From: Bacillota bacterium | GTDB taxonomy: Bacteria; Bacillota; Clostridia; Acetivibrionales; DSM-1351 | Assembly (NCBI GenBank): GCA_023395575.1 | Contig: JAEWZA010000343.1 | Coordinates: 1-15,967 of the forward strand | DNA length: 15,967 nt | Reading direction: 5' to 3' | Part shown: positions 7,116 through 15,019 of the stretch, piece after piece | Position numbering within the stretch: the first letter of the stretch is position 1 | Layout: each line of letters begins with the position of its first letter | The notes under the pieces: model-generated | The model's input: only the letters and a program-made list of their open reading frames with translations | The model's database searches: none | What the model was told of the DNA's origin: nothing | Translations under genes and position numbers: made by a program

Positions 7116-7598
7116 ATGTATAATGTAGGAGATAAAATAGTATATCCTATGCATGGTGCAGGCATTATTGAGTCTATTGAAGAAAAGGAGATTCTTGGAA
7201 AGCTTTGTAGCTATTATGTTATGAAAATTCCAATCGGTGACTTAAAAGTAATGATACCAACAAATAATGTTAATGACATAGGAATACGTGATGTTATCAG
7301 CATTTCTGAAGCTGACAAGGTCTTTAAAGCTTTTAAAAATGAACCGCATGAATTATCTTCAAATTGGAATAAGCGCTATAGGGAAAATATGACTAAGATT
7401 AAAAGTGGCAATATATTTGAAGTGGCTGATGTTGTCGGATGCCTAATGCAGCGGGATAGAGACAGAGGATTATCTACAGGTGAGAGAAAAATGTTAAGCA
7501 GTGCAAAACAGATATTAATAAGTGAGTTAGTTCTTGCAAAAGGATTAAATCAGCATGAAGTTGAGGACAAGATTCAAGAATATCTTTATGCTGAGTAA
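7116..7598 (+). CDS. carD: CarD/CdnL-family RNA polymerase-binding regulator
   Basis: 160 residues. CarD proteins bind the RNA polymerase beta subunit with an N-terminal Tudor-like domain and contact promoter DNA with a helical C-terminal domain, stabilising the open complex. The N-terminus MYNVGDKIVYPMHGAG is the family hallmark; GLSTGERKMLSSAKQIL in the C-terminal helical domain is equally typical. The sequence looks intact and conservative, unlike RadA and IspF nearby. ATG 7116 is preceded by TGGAGG with five bases between and matches the family start; upstream in-frame codons back to 7005 are not CarD-like. The gene ends 21 nt before yacL and heads the carD-yacL-ispD unit. Confidence 0.93.
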   Translation: MYNVGDKIVYPMHGAGIIESIEEKEILGKLCSYYVMKIPIGDLKVMIPTNNVNDIGIRDVISISEADKVFKAFKNEPHELSSNWNKRYRENMTKIKSGNIFEVADVVGCLMQRDRDRGLSTGERKMLSSAKQILISELVLAKGLNQHEVEDKIQEYLYAE

Positions 7599-7619
7599 AA
7601 CTTTTGAAGGAGAGATAAC

Positions 7620-8675
7620 GTGTTAAACAGAATAATAAAAACTTCTTTTTCTATTTTGGGAGCAATTACTGGCTATAGCATTTTAAGAACAATTTTTATT
7701 AATAATAATATAAATATCAGTGAGAGTATTCGAATATCTATTTTCGTTATATTTTCATTGTTTTTTTGCGCTATATTTTATTTTATATCAGCAAAAATTA
7801 TTGAATTTTTGGGTGGTTTTATTGACAAATTTGAAAGCCGAATACAAAATATAACTCTTTCTGAATTGCTTATATGTGCTATTGGGCTTATTATGGGTCT
7901 GATTGTGGCGAATTTGATAAGTATACCAATTTTGAAGATTGAGATATTAGGAGTAACCTTTGCAGTTTTTATTAATATATTATTAGGATTCGCTGGTGTG
8001 GCTTTAGCCCTAAGAAAAAAGAATGATATTTTTTCGGATTTTTTTAAAGATTCTAAAACCCTTTCAAAATCAACTTCTTTAGGACAATCAAAGCTACTAG
8101 ATACCAGCACCATAATTGATGGAAGGATATTGGATATATATTCTACTGGATTTGTGGATGGACATATTATCATTCCTTCTTTTGTGCTTGAAGAGTTAAG
8201 ACATATTGCAGATTCTACTGATGGAACAAGAAGGGCAAGAGGAAGAAGAGGCCTTGATATCTTGAATTTACTCCAAAAGGATAATAATTATGTGGTAAGA
8301 ATAGCAGAACTGGATTATAAGGACATTCAAGAGGTGGATGAAATGCTGTTAAAGGCCTCACTAGAGCTGAAATGCAAATTGGTTACCACCGACTACAACC
8401 TTAGTAAGGTGGCAAGGCTGAGAGGCATTGAGGTATTAAATATAAATGATTTGGCAAATGCAGTTAAGCCAATTGCTTTACCTGGTGAAGAAATGAATGT
8501 CCAAATAATAAAAGATGGTAAGGAAGCTGGACAAGGTGTAGCTTTTCTTGATGATGGGACTATGATTGTTGTTGAGGGTGGAAAGAAATATGTAGGAGAA
8601 ACCATCCAAATAATTGTAACAAGTGTACTTCAGACCTCAGCAGGAAGATTAATTTTTGCTAAGCCTGATAAATAA
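7620..8675 (+). CDS. yacL: Membrane-anchored PIN/TRAM domain protein (YacL family)
   Basis: 351 residues. Four hydrophobic segments (about 8-27, 38-58, 82-104, 108-131) anchor a cytoplasmic PIN nuclease-fold domain starting at LLDTSTIIDGRI (159-170). Acidic PIN residues are visible at D161, E191, D240 and D258 (TTDYN). A TRAM RNA-binding-type domain follows at about 286-351 (PGEEMNVQIIKDGKEAGQGV). This is the full architecture of the Bacillus YacL family, whose biological role is poorly known; the domains suggest an RNA-directed function. It starts with GTG at 7620, seven bases after AAGGAG, and is tightly spaced behind carD, so it is very likely co-transcribed. Confidence 0.92.
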   Translation: MLNRIIKTSFSILGAITGYSILRTIFINNNINISESIRISIFVIFSLFFCAIFYFISAKIIEFLGGFIDKFESRIQNITLSELLICAIGLIMGLIVANLISIPILKIEILGVTFAVFINILLGFAGVALALRKKNDIFSDFFKDSKTLSKSTSLGQSKLLDTSTIIDGRILDIYSTGFVDGHIIIPSFVLEELRHIADSTDGTRRARGRRGLDILNLLQKDNNYVVRIAELDYKDIQEVDEMLLKASLELKCKLVTTDYNLSKVARLRGIEVLNINDLANAVKPIALPGEEMNVQIIKDGKEAGQGVAFLDDGTMIVVEGGKKYVGETIQIIVTSVLQTSAGRLIFAKPDK

Positions 8676-8717
8676 TTAAAATACTAATAAATTAACTGTT
8701 GGAGGTTAGAAGCAAAA

Positions 8718-9458
8718 TTGGGTTTAAATAAAGACGCTGGTTTAGTAAGTAATGAAATAACTGAGAAGGCAACAGCAATAATTACAGCTGCCGGAAAAGG
8801 CACAAGAATGAATTCTGATATCAACAAACAGTATATAGATATTGCAGGTATACCTGTTTTAGCTAGAACAATAGCAGCCTTTGAGAATTGTGATGCTATT
8901 GCTGATATTATTGTAGTTGTTAATGAAGATGACATTCAGTATTGCAGACTTAATATTATAGAACAAAATAATTTTTCAAAGGTTAAAGCATTAATCAGTG
9001 GCGGTGCTGAACGCCAGAATTCAGTATATAAGGGTTTATGTGCTGCTGAGGAAAGCAGGAAAATTGTGTTGATTCATGATGGTGCAAGACCCTTTGTGAG
9101 TAAAAAGAATATAATTGATTGTATATTAGCAGCAAAAGAATTTGGTGCATGTGGAATAGGAGTCAAGCTTAAAGACACTATCAAAATATGTGATCAAAAT
9201 GGATTTGTACATACTACGCCCGACAGAAGCAGCCTATGGAGTATTCAGACGCCTCAGGCATTTACATATGACATAATAATGAATGCACATAAGGCGGCAA
9301 TTCAAGGTGGTTATATTGGTACAGATGATTTAGTTTTAGTAGAGAGACAAGGAATACAGGTCAAAATTATTGAAGGCAGTTATCAGAATATTAAAATTAC
9401 TACACCTGAAGATTTGATTATAGGTGAGTCAATTGCAAGAAGCAATAAGGATGCTTAA
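8718..9458 (+). CDS. ispD: 2-C-methyl-D-erythritol 4-phosphate cytidylyltransferase
   Basis: 246 residues. IspD makes CDP-methylerythritol from MEP and CTP, the third step of the MEP isoprenoid pathway. All family motifs are present: ITAAGKGTRM (22-31, nucleotide loop), K37, GGAERQNSV (95-103), HDGARPF (120-126), KDTIK (152-156), R170, IQTPQAF (176-182), TDD (202-204) and NIKITTPEDL (224-233). The start is a TTG, twelve bases after GGAGG (8701-8705), longer than usual. No better in-frame start lies nearby, and the first ~17 residues are an unconserved extension. It lies 42 nt after yacL and is probably the last gene of the carD unit. Its usual partner ispF follows in inverted orientation. Confidence 0.95.
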   Translation: MGLNKDAGLVSNEITEKATAIITAAGKGTRMNSDINKQYIDIAGIPVLARTIAAFENCDAIADIIVVVNEDDIQYCRLNIIEQNNFSKVKALISGGAERQNSVYKGLCAAEESRKIVLIHDGARPFVSKKNIIDCILAAKEFGACGIGVKLKDTIKICDQNGFVHTTPDRSSLWSIQTPQAFTYDIIMNAHKAAIQGGYIGTDDLVLVERQGIQVKIIEGSYQNIKITTPEDLIIGESIARSNKDA

Positions 9459-9490
9459 TTATTAATTCGACAAATATATAGCTTTAAAAA

Positions 9491-9535
9491 ACTGGTGCAA
9501 GTCTGATTCTATAGATGAACAAGACATGCACCAGT
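9491..9535. terminator. Intrinsic terminator between convergent ispD and ispF
   Basis: Arms 9491-9504 and 9522-9535 pair over 14 positions with one mismatch around a 17-nt loop. On the minus strand the stem runs into TTTTTAAAGC, so it is a good terminator for ispF; on the plus strand AATTATTTA follows, a weaker one for ispD. Confidence 0.7.
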
Positions 9536-9553
9536 AATTATTTATGAGAAAAA

Positions 9554-9616
9554 CCGCTGATGTAATAAAATCCTTCTACAGTCGAAAGATTTTATATTGA
9601 ATTTCGGCGTTATAAT
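9554..9616 (-). repeat. Dispersed repeat, copy A, at the ispF stop codon
   Basis: This 63-bp block matches 11466-11528 at about 50 of 63 positions without gaps. It includes the last leucine and stop codons of ispF (TTATAA on both strands) and continues downstream of the gene. Its core can fold: 9567-9576 pairs with 9584-9593 around a TACAGTC loop (one G-T wobble). Confidence 0.65.
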
Positions 9617-10080
9617 GCTGTTACACAGCAAAAGGCTTGAATACCTTTTCCTTGGCCAAAAGCAGTGAGTCCTTCACCTGTGGTGGCTGTAATTCCAACA
9701 CTATTCTCAGGAAGTCCCAGTAACTCTCCAATCACTTTCTGCATTTCAGATATTTTAGGGGATATTTTGGGATATGAACATTCTATGGTAATTGAAACAT
9801 GTACAATTTTTATATTGTCCAGATACTTCAATGCCTCCAAAACATAGGCTGAACTATCTGTAATTTCATACTCTAAGCACATTTTATCAGCTATTTTGCC
9901 TAAAATGTTGACACCTGTAACTCCAGAAATAGCATTTGTTAGCGCATGAAGTACAACATCTGCGTCGCTATTTCCTGCAAGAGGGGTTACACCATCAAAT
10001 ATAACTCCACCTAATATAAATTTTTTCTGAGTATTTTCATGATTGAATTTATGGCTATCTTGTCCTATTCCAACTTTCAT
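9610..10080 (-). CDS. ispF: 2-C-methyl-D-erythritol 2,4-cyclodiphosphate synthase (divergent)
   Basis: 156 residues, normal length. IspF cyclises CDP-ME 2-phosphate with release of CMP, as a trimer with zinc. Zinc ligands D8 and H10 (GQDSH) and H45 (DVVLHAL) are present, as is TTGEGL (133-138). Two features are divergent: the HSDGD motif reads NSDAD (37-41), and the DIGxHFPDTD substrate loop is replaced by NILGKIADKM (58-67). The fold seems intact and it may belong to a clostridial sub-clade, but activity should not be assumed. ATG 10080 has a GGGG-type ribosome site upstream. It has its own promoter (10142-10170), is inverted relative to ispD, and its stop codon lies inside the repeat shared with the RluA-type gene. 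Confidence 0.88.
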   Translation of the reverse strand: MKVGIGQDSHKFNHENTQKKFILGGVIFDGVTPLAGNSDADVVLHALTNAISGVTGVNILGKIADKMCLEYEITDSSAYVLEALKYLDNIKIVHVSITIECSYPKISPKISEMQKVIGELLGLPENSVGITATTGEGLTAFGQGKGIQAFCCVTAL

Positions 10081-10141
10081 AATTTATCCCCACTTTTTAT
10101 TTATAATGTTATTCGCATTTTTTTTATTAATGTTTACAATC

Positions 10142-10170
10142 ATTATATTATACATGGTATAACACTTCAA
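10142..10170 (-). promoter_or_regulatory. ispF promoter with overlapping palindrome
   Basis: On the minus strand, TTGAAG (10170-10165), a 17-nt spacer and TATAAT (10147-10142). The perfect palindrome CACTTCAAGTG (10163-10173) covers the -35 box and could be an operator, or chance. Initiation near 10135 leaves a leader of about 55 nt. Confidence 0.6.
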
Positions 10171-10173
10171 GTG

Positions 10174-10556
10174 CTTATAAAATGCCTAATTGAGTTAATT
10201 AGACAACAAAATAAGTAAAATATTTGGCTGATAGCAAATTGGCTTAACATCCTATTGTTGATGACTTAACCTTACAGAAATAATCATAGAAATATCTTGA
10301 TGAATTTACTTTGTGTATTTTTTGCGTTGGTTGAGTTCGACTTTTTATAGTAAAGATTTAGGTAATATATTTCTCAAAAAGCTAATAAATATGAAAAACA
10401 TGTCAATACTAAGAGCATATGGTTTTAGCCATGATTTGCTTTTAGTACAATTAATTTCAAATAAATTAATGGATTAAAACTATATAATTAGCATTTTAAT
10501 TTACTGTATAATATTTTTTACAATTTTTGTGCCCTAATGAGGAGTGGGAGGTATCT
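10174..10556. other. Divergent intergenic region upstream of the SH3-CAP gene
   Basis: AT-rich spacer without a gene. It holds an inverted repeat ATTAATTT/AAATTAAT (10450-10470) and a TATAAT at 10507-10512 without a good -35 box at 16-18 bp, so the SH3-CAP promoter may need an activator or an alternative sigma factor. The ribosome site GGGAGG is at 10546-10551. Nothing else is recognised. Confidence 0.45.
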
Positions 10557-11351
10557 ATGGCAAAAAGGAGATTATTGGCGGCAACATTGCTTTTATTGGT
10601 TACACTATTTACTGTTTTTCCGATGGGAACAGGGCAGTTCAAGGTTGAGGCATCTGAAGCCTATACTAGCATGGAGCTTGCAACTGGTGTAGTTACTGCA
10701 ACAAATGTAAATTTACGTACTGGTCCTGCAACTACTTTTGATATTATTTGTAAGCTTAAAAAGAATCAGGATATTACCATTATCGGAAAAATGGGAGATT
10801 GGTACGCTGTTTATGTAGGTTCAAGCGGCAATGTAGGAGCAATTACTTCTCAATATGTTAAGGTTAATAAGGAAAAGGAAGTAGCTATTAAGACAAATAC
10901 AAAAGCTGTTACAGCATCAGCAACAAAAGTTGTAAACACTGTCACTGTTGATGCTAATAAGGTTAAGGATATTTCACCTGATGAGCAGGCATTGTTGGAT
11001 ATAATAAATAATGAGAGAAAGAAACAGGGTTTAGCAGCATTAGAGTTTGATGCTAACCTAGTAAATATAGCAAGATTAAAGGCCAAGGATATGAAAGATA
11101 ATAATTATTTTAGCCATACATCAAAATTCTATGGTTCACCTTTTGATATGATGAAAAAGTATGACATCAAATTTAGTGCTGCAGGTGAAAATATAGCTGG
11201 AAATCAGACTATTGAAAAAGCTGTAAAGGCTTGGTCAAATGAAAGCGGAAATAATCTGTATAATAAAAAGTTTACACATACAGGAATTGGAATTGTGGAT
11301 AGCCCAACATATGGAAAGATAATTGTGCAGATGTTTATAAAGAAAACATAA
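10557..11351 (+). CDS. Secreted SH3-CAP domain protein (YkwD-like)
   Basis: 264 residues. A signal peptide is clear: basic MAKRR, a hydrophobic core to about 23, and a likely cut after VEA (30-32). A bacterial SH3 domain (about 43-104, with VNLRTGP at 51-57) probably binds cell wall. A linker rich in Thr, Ala, Val and Lys (105-140) leads to a CAP/SCP domain (about 142-262) with conserved H187 (FSH), E211 (GEN) and H241 (HTGIG). CAP proteins of this bacterial type are exported and their activity is mostly unknown; some clostridial and Bacillus relatives are linked to sporulation. ATG 10557 follows GGGAGG by five bases; a TTG at 10527 would include the ribosome site. It is monocistronic, with a hairpin at 11388. 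Confidence 0.9.
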   Translation: MAKRRLLAATLLLLVTLFTVFPMGTGQFKVEASEAYTSMELATGVVTATNVNLRTGPATTFDIICKLKKNQDITIIGKMGDWYAVYVGSSGNVGAITSQYVKVNKEKEVAIKTNTKAVTASATKVVNTVTVDANKVKDISPDEQALLDIINNERKKQGLAALEFDANLVNIARLKAKDMKDNNYFSHTSKFYGSPFDMMKKYDIKFSAAGENIAGNQTIEKAVKAWSNESGNNLYNKKFTHTGIGIVDSPTYGKIIVQMFIKKT

Positions 11352-11387
11352 TGAATAGCTCAAAATCATAACATAATGAATTTGCAT

Positions 11388-11428
11388 AAAGTGCTTGGAA
11401 TATTAACGATAATACTTTCAAGCACTTT
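11388..11428 (+). terminator. Terminator of the SH3-CAP gene
   Basis: AAAGTGCTTG (11388-11397) pairs perfectly with CAAGCACTTT (11419-11428), loop 21 nt, then AATTATTGC. The T-tract is interrupted, so efficiency is uncertain. Confidence 0.55.
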
Positions 11429-11465
11429 AATTATTGCATTGAATATCTAATTCTTCGATGAAATT

Positions 11466-11528
11466 CCGCGTATGAAATAAAATTTTTCTACAATCGAAAG
11501 AATTTATATTGAAGCTTTGTGTTATAAC
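11466..11528 (-). repeat. Dispersed repeat, copy B, at the stop codon of the RluA-type gene
   Basis: Counterpart of 9554-9616, in the same orientation relative to its gene and including the same Leu-stop sequence TTATAA. The hairpin core is kept (TTTC, TACAATC loop, GAAA, with A/T pairs outside), although the outer stem is less regular. Confidence 0.65.
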
Positions 11529-12439
11529 TTCTGATTTTTAACAATATTTTCTAAATCGAAAGGCGGAGCAATTGATATTGTCTTGCTCTTCAAATAATCA
11601 AGGTGCTTCGCTGGGCTTGTAAAAGCGAAAGTAAGCTTATTAGCACAAAGCATTTGATACTTTGCGCTGTACCTTTTGTTTTCAGCGTTTCTACCATATT
11701 TACCATCACCAATTATCGGATGACCATAAAATGCAAGATGTGCACGAATTTGATGAGTTTTACCTGTTATTAGCTCTACTTCTAGCAAACTCAGGTTATC
11801 CAATGTACTAATTACGTTATATCTGGTGATGATTTTCACTGAATCTCTAGACTTTTGGTTTGAGATAAAGACTTTACTAATATTCTCGTTTTTTTCTAAG
11901 TAGTCAGTTAGCTCAGCTTGTTTTTTTTCCATAATGCCCGAAACAATGCAATTATAATATTTTTGTACTTCTCTGTGCTTTATTTTGTCCAACATAATGT
12001 CCAGAGTAGCTTGGTTTTTTGCAAGGACAACCAAGCCGCTGGTGTTTCTGTCTAATCTGTGACACAGTGCAATATCAGAGCCATACTGCTTTTGAAGTTT
12101 ATCAATAAGAGTAGCTTCTTTTTGGTTATTGTCGGGATGTACTGGAATACCCTGAGCTTTATTTACTACCAGAAGATTATTATCCTCAAAAACAACCTCA
12201 TAACCCTCATCATTTTTTCCAAACAGAAAATCATCAATTATATAAATATCAATTATATCTCCGTTTGATACTACATAGTCTTCTTTTACTCTAACACCGT
12301 TTACCTTAATATCTTTTTTACGAAACGCTTTGAATAACATACCAGATGCTAAGTTAGGGAAAAAATCCCTTATTACTCTTTCGATTTTTTTGCTATCATG
12401 TTTGTTTTCCGCAATTACTGTTCTCATTATATATTTCAT
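11522..12439 (-). CDS. RluA-family RNA pseudouridine synthase
   Basis: 305 residues. These enzymes isomerise uridine to pseudouridine in rRNA or tRNA. An S4-like RNA-binding domain (about 16-65) precedes the catalytic domain, with CHRLDRNTSGLVVLAKN (126-142) carrying catalytic D130. GKTHQIRAHLAFYGHPIIGD further on is the second family motif. The architecture suits RluC/RluD-type members; which uridine is modified cannot be said. The start is unclear: neither ATG 12439 nor ATG 12427 (residue 5) has a good ribosome site. It lies 52 bp downstream of the nucleotidyltransferase gene on the same strand, with a weak hairpin between, so it may be co-transcribed. Its stop codon lies within repeat copy B. 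Confidence 0.92.
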   Translation of the reverse strand: MKYIMRTVIAENKHDSKKIERVIRDFFPNLASGMLFKAFRKKDIKVNGVRVKEDYVVSNGDIIDIYIIDDFLFGKNDEGYEVVFEDNNLLVVNKAQGIPVHPDNNQKEATLIDKLQKQYGSDIALCHRLDRNTSGLVVLAKNQATLDIMLDKIKHREVQKYYNCIVSGIMEKKQAELTDYLEKNENISKVFISNQKSRDSVKIITRYNVISTLDNLSLLEVELITGKTHQIRAHLAFYGHPIIGDGKYGRNAENKRYSAKYQMLCANKLTFAFTSPAKHLDYLKSKTISIAPPFDLENIVKNQKL

Positions 12440-12461
12440 TTAGGACAACAAAATATTAAAA

Positions 12462-12481
12462 CCCTGAATTTAATCAAAGGG
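12462..12481 (-). terminator. Weak hairpin between the nucleotidyltransferase and RluA-type genes
   Basis: On the minus strand, CCCT (12481-12478) pairs with AGGG (12465-12462), followed by TTTTAATATTTTG. The stem is only four pairs with a 12-nt loop, so at best partial termination. Confidence 0.3.
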
Positions 12482-12491
12482 ATATCATTAT

Positions 12492-14930
12492 TTAGTTATT
12501 CTCTATTATCCTTTCCAACAAGCTATAATATTTATCACAAAGAGCTTCTGATTCTAGGCTTGTATTGCCTTCAGAAATTATTTTGAAAATTGGCTTATCA
12601 GCATCAGGTAGTAAAAAAACCCAACCTTGACTTGAATATAGCTTAATTCCATCTAATAGTTCTATCTTTTTCAAATTCTGTTCATTTATAATTGTCTTCA
12701 TAATTTTACCCTTTAGTTCCCAAGGGCAATGAATACTTTTCTTTATCATAAAGAATTCTGGGATTTCAGACATAAGCTCAGTCAAACTGGTATTTGAAGA
12801 GCATATATATTCAACTATATAAATTAATCCTGCAATAGCATCAAAACTCAGAATAAACTGTTTAGATTCTTTATCAGTACTATTATTTAAGATTTCATCC
12901 ATTATAGCATAAGATGAATTTTTTGTTCTTTTAACTTTGCAATTATATTTAAGTGCAAGCTTGTCAATTACCTCTGAACCTGTAATGGGTGCAAAGAAGG
13001 TTGAGCCTGGGGTAGTTCTGAAAATTATTAATGCAATGAATGCTTGAAATAAATCATCTTTTATTACGTTACCAGACTTATTGACTAATATAAGGTTTTC
13101 AGCGTTTTTGTCAATAACTGCTGCGAAATCAGAAGCTGTGTTTTCAAGGCTTTGTCTAATTTGATCCAAATCATAGTTGTTATTATATGTAAAACTATTA
13201 GTTGTGCAACCTAAGTCATTAAGCATAGAAACAACCATTGACAATACAAATTCTGATTGGGAATAAACACATATCTTCAGCTTTTTTGCTTTAATTAGTG
13301 CAATATCAACCTTGCTATATATTGAACGCATATAATAGATGCTAAAATCAGTTATATTATTTAGTCGTCTTATTTGGTCAGCTGAACATCTTTTGAAATC
13401 TTCCTTAAAAAAAGAATTTTCGATTTTACGTTCATTAAACCGACTTATAGCAGCGCCTCTACCATCCATGAAGTCAACTCTAACCATATTATCATTTTCA
13501 ACGTCAGTTTTAATATGTATGCCACCCTCAACAGCCAAAAATCCGATGGCAGCTCTTGCAATTGGTGTTAATAAACTACTCATGTTATATACTTCAACAC
13601 CAACCGATAATATACCTGATATGAATGCATGCTTAAACATTCTTGCTGAATTTGAATTTGTAGAGCTGACAACAACTCTAGAACCTATTTTGAACTGAGA
13701 GCCATATGCGGCGCCTAGCCTTGTAGCAAATTCAGGAGATATATCTACATTTATAATTCCCGAGATACCGTTTTGCCCATAAATTTTATTAGTATGCTTT
13801 GTACCCCATATCATATTTCTGTCAATAATTGCAAAAGGATCAATTATTTTCTCCGGCCATACTTTTATATTTGGTTTAACGATAACTCGTTCACTAATTT
13901 TACAGCCTTCACCTATAACTGAATTTTCGAATAAGGACACATAGTGCTTTAAATTTACTCTGTTGCAAAGTATGGCACCTCTGAGTTCACTTCCATACTC
14001 TATATAGCAATTATCCCAAATAATACTGCGAACAATAGATACATCATCTTCGATTATAGTATTATTACCAATTATAGTACAATTATCAATTAAGGTACCA
14101 TTTCCAATTTTACAGTTTGAACCTATAATACATGGACCATTTATTTCAGCAGTACTTTCAATAACTGTACCAGCACCAATCCAAACACCTTCTTTTATCT
14201 GAACTCCATCATAATCAATTTTAAGCTTTTTTTCTAATAAGTCGCATTGAGATTTCACATATGATCTTATATCGCCTATATCACACCAATAATCTGTGCT
14301 GATATATCCGTACAGCTTTTCCGAAGCGAATAGGAGAGAAGGAAATACATCATGACTGAAATCAGTATTTTTATTAGGTTCGATATAATTAAAGATTTCT
14401 GGTTCAAGGATGTAAGTGCCAGTATTTACTGTGTCACTGAATATTTCTCCCCAACTGGGTTTTTCAACAAAGCCAGTGATGGAACCATCTGCATTAGTTA
14501 ACACAACCCCATAATCAAGGGGTACGTCAACCTTAGTTAAAACAATTGTCGCAATAGAATTCTTTTCTTTATGGAAGTTTATTGCTTCAGCTATGTTCAA
14601 GTTTGTTACAGAATCACCACTGATTACAATAAAGGCTTCATCTAGAAAGCTCTGAGCGTTTTTAACCCCTCCAGCAGTCCCTAGAGGCGTATCCTCTAGA
14701 AAATATGTGATGTTGACTCCTAAATTTTTTCCATTACCAAAGTAATCCTTAATATGTTGAGGATGGTACATTAGGGTAACACCAATATCGGTAATACCAT
14801 ATTTTTTTAGTAAATTAATAGTATGTTCCATAACTGGCTTATTCATCACGGAAACCATAGGTTTCGGCAAATTACAAGTAAGCGGTCGCAGTCTTGAGCC
14901 CTCTCCGCCGGCCATAATAATAGCTTTCAT
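12492..14930 (-). CDS. Sugar-1-phosphate nucleotidyltransferase fused to a degenerate phosphomannomutase domain
   Basis: 812 residues. The N-terminal domain (1-235) is an intact nucleotidyltransferase of the mannose-1-phosphate guanylyltransferase type: MAGGEGSRLRPLT (6-18), KP (23-24), GTAGG (84-88), SGD (104-106), GFVEKP (153-158), YWCDIGD (214-220). A left-handed beta-helix of hexapeptide repeats follows (about 243-355). Residues 385-812 match the phosphoglucomutase/phosphomannomutase fold, but its catalytic loops are ruined: TASHNP is replaced by KTDVEN (474-479), FDGDGDR by IDKNAEN (606-612), and RPSGTEP by LPDADKP (774-780). I infer a regulatory or structural role for that half. ATG 14930 begins the family motif and has GGGGTG upstream; a TTG at 14981 does not. 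GDP-mannose, ADP- or UDP-sugar synthesis are all possible. Confidence 0.9.
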   Translation of the reverse strand: MKAIIMAGGEGSRLRPLTCNLPKPMVSVMNKPVMEHTINLLKKYGITDIGVTLMYHPQHIKDYFGNGKNLGVNITYFLEDTPLGTAGGVKNAQSFLDEAFIVISGDSVTNLNIAEAINFHKEKNSIATIVLTKVDVPLDYGVVLTNADGSITGFVEKPSWGEIFSDTVNTGTYILEPEIFNYIEPNKNTDFSHDVFPSLLFASEKLYGYISTDYWCDIGDIRSYVKSQCDLLEKKLKIDYDGVQIKEGVWIGAGTVIESTAEINGPCIIGSNCKIGNGTLIDNCTIIGNNTIIEDDVSIVRSIIWDNCYIEYGSELRGAILCNRVNLKHYVSLFENSVIGEGCKISERVIVKPNIKVWPEKIIDPFAIIDRNMIWGTKHTNKIYGQNGISGIINVDISPEFATRLGAAYGSQFKIGSRVVVSSTNSNSARMFKHAFISGILSVGVEVYNMSSLLTPIARAAIGFLAVEGGIHIKTDVENDNMVRVDFMDGRGAAISRFNERKIENSFFKEDFKRCSADQIRRLNNITDFSIYYMRSIYSKVDIALIKAKKLKICVYSQSEFVLSMVVSMLNDLGCTTNSFTYNNNYDLDQIRQSLENTASDFAAVIDKNAENLILVNKSGNVIKDDLFQAFIALIIFRTTPGSTFFAPITGSEVIDKLALKYNCKVKRTKNSSYAIMDEILNNSTDKESKQFILSFDAIAGLIYIVEYICSSNTSLTELMSEIPEFFMIKKSIHCPWELKGKIMKTIINEQNLKKIELLDGIKLYSSQGWVFLLPDADKPIFKIISEGNTSLESEALCDKYYSLLERIIENN

Positions 14931-15019
14931 AGCTACACCCCACGATACTGGTATTTTACTTCCTAGAAAAAATCTATACAATTATATTCAATATTTTTTG
15001 AAATAATCCTTTAATTATT

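Noticed and set aside
6890..7165. Two overlapping minus-strand frames of 91 and 62 residues upstream of carD
   Set aside because: They overlap the carD start, lack ribosome sites and have low-complexity, non-protein-like translations.
7778..8173. 131-residue minus-strand frame inside yacL
   Set aside because: Antisense to the membrane segments and PIN start of YacL; its hydrophobic look is the mirror of those codons.
9571..9593. Spo0A-box-like TCGAAA in the repeat
   Set aside because: The consensus TGTCGAA is mismatched (AGTCGAA, AATCGAA in the two copies) and the position is downstream of genes, not at promoters.
13339..13698. 119-residue plus-strand frame inside the nucleotidyltransferase/PMM gene
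   Set aside because: It overlaps a conserved gene fully and has no supporting signals; a frame shadow.
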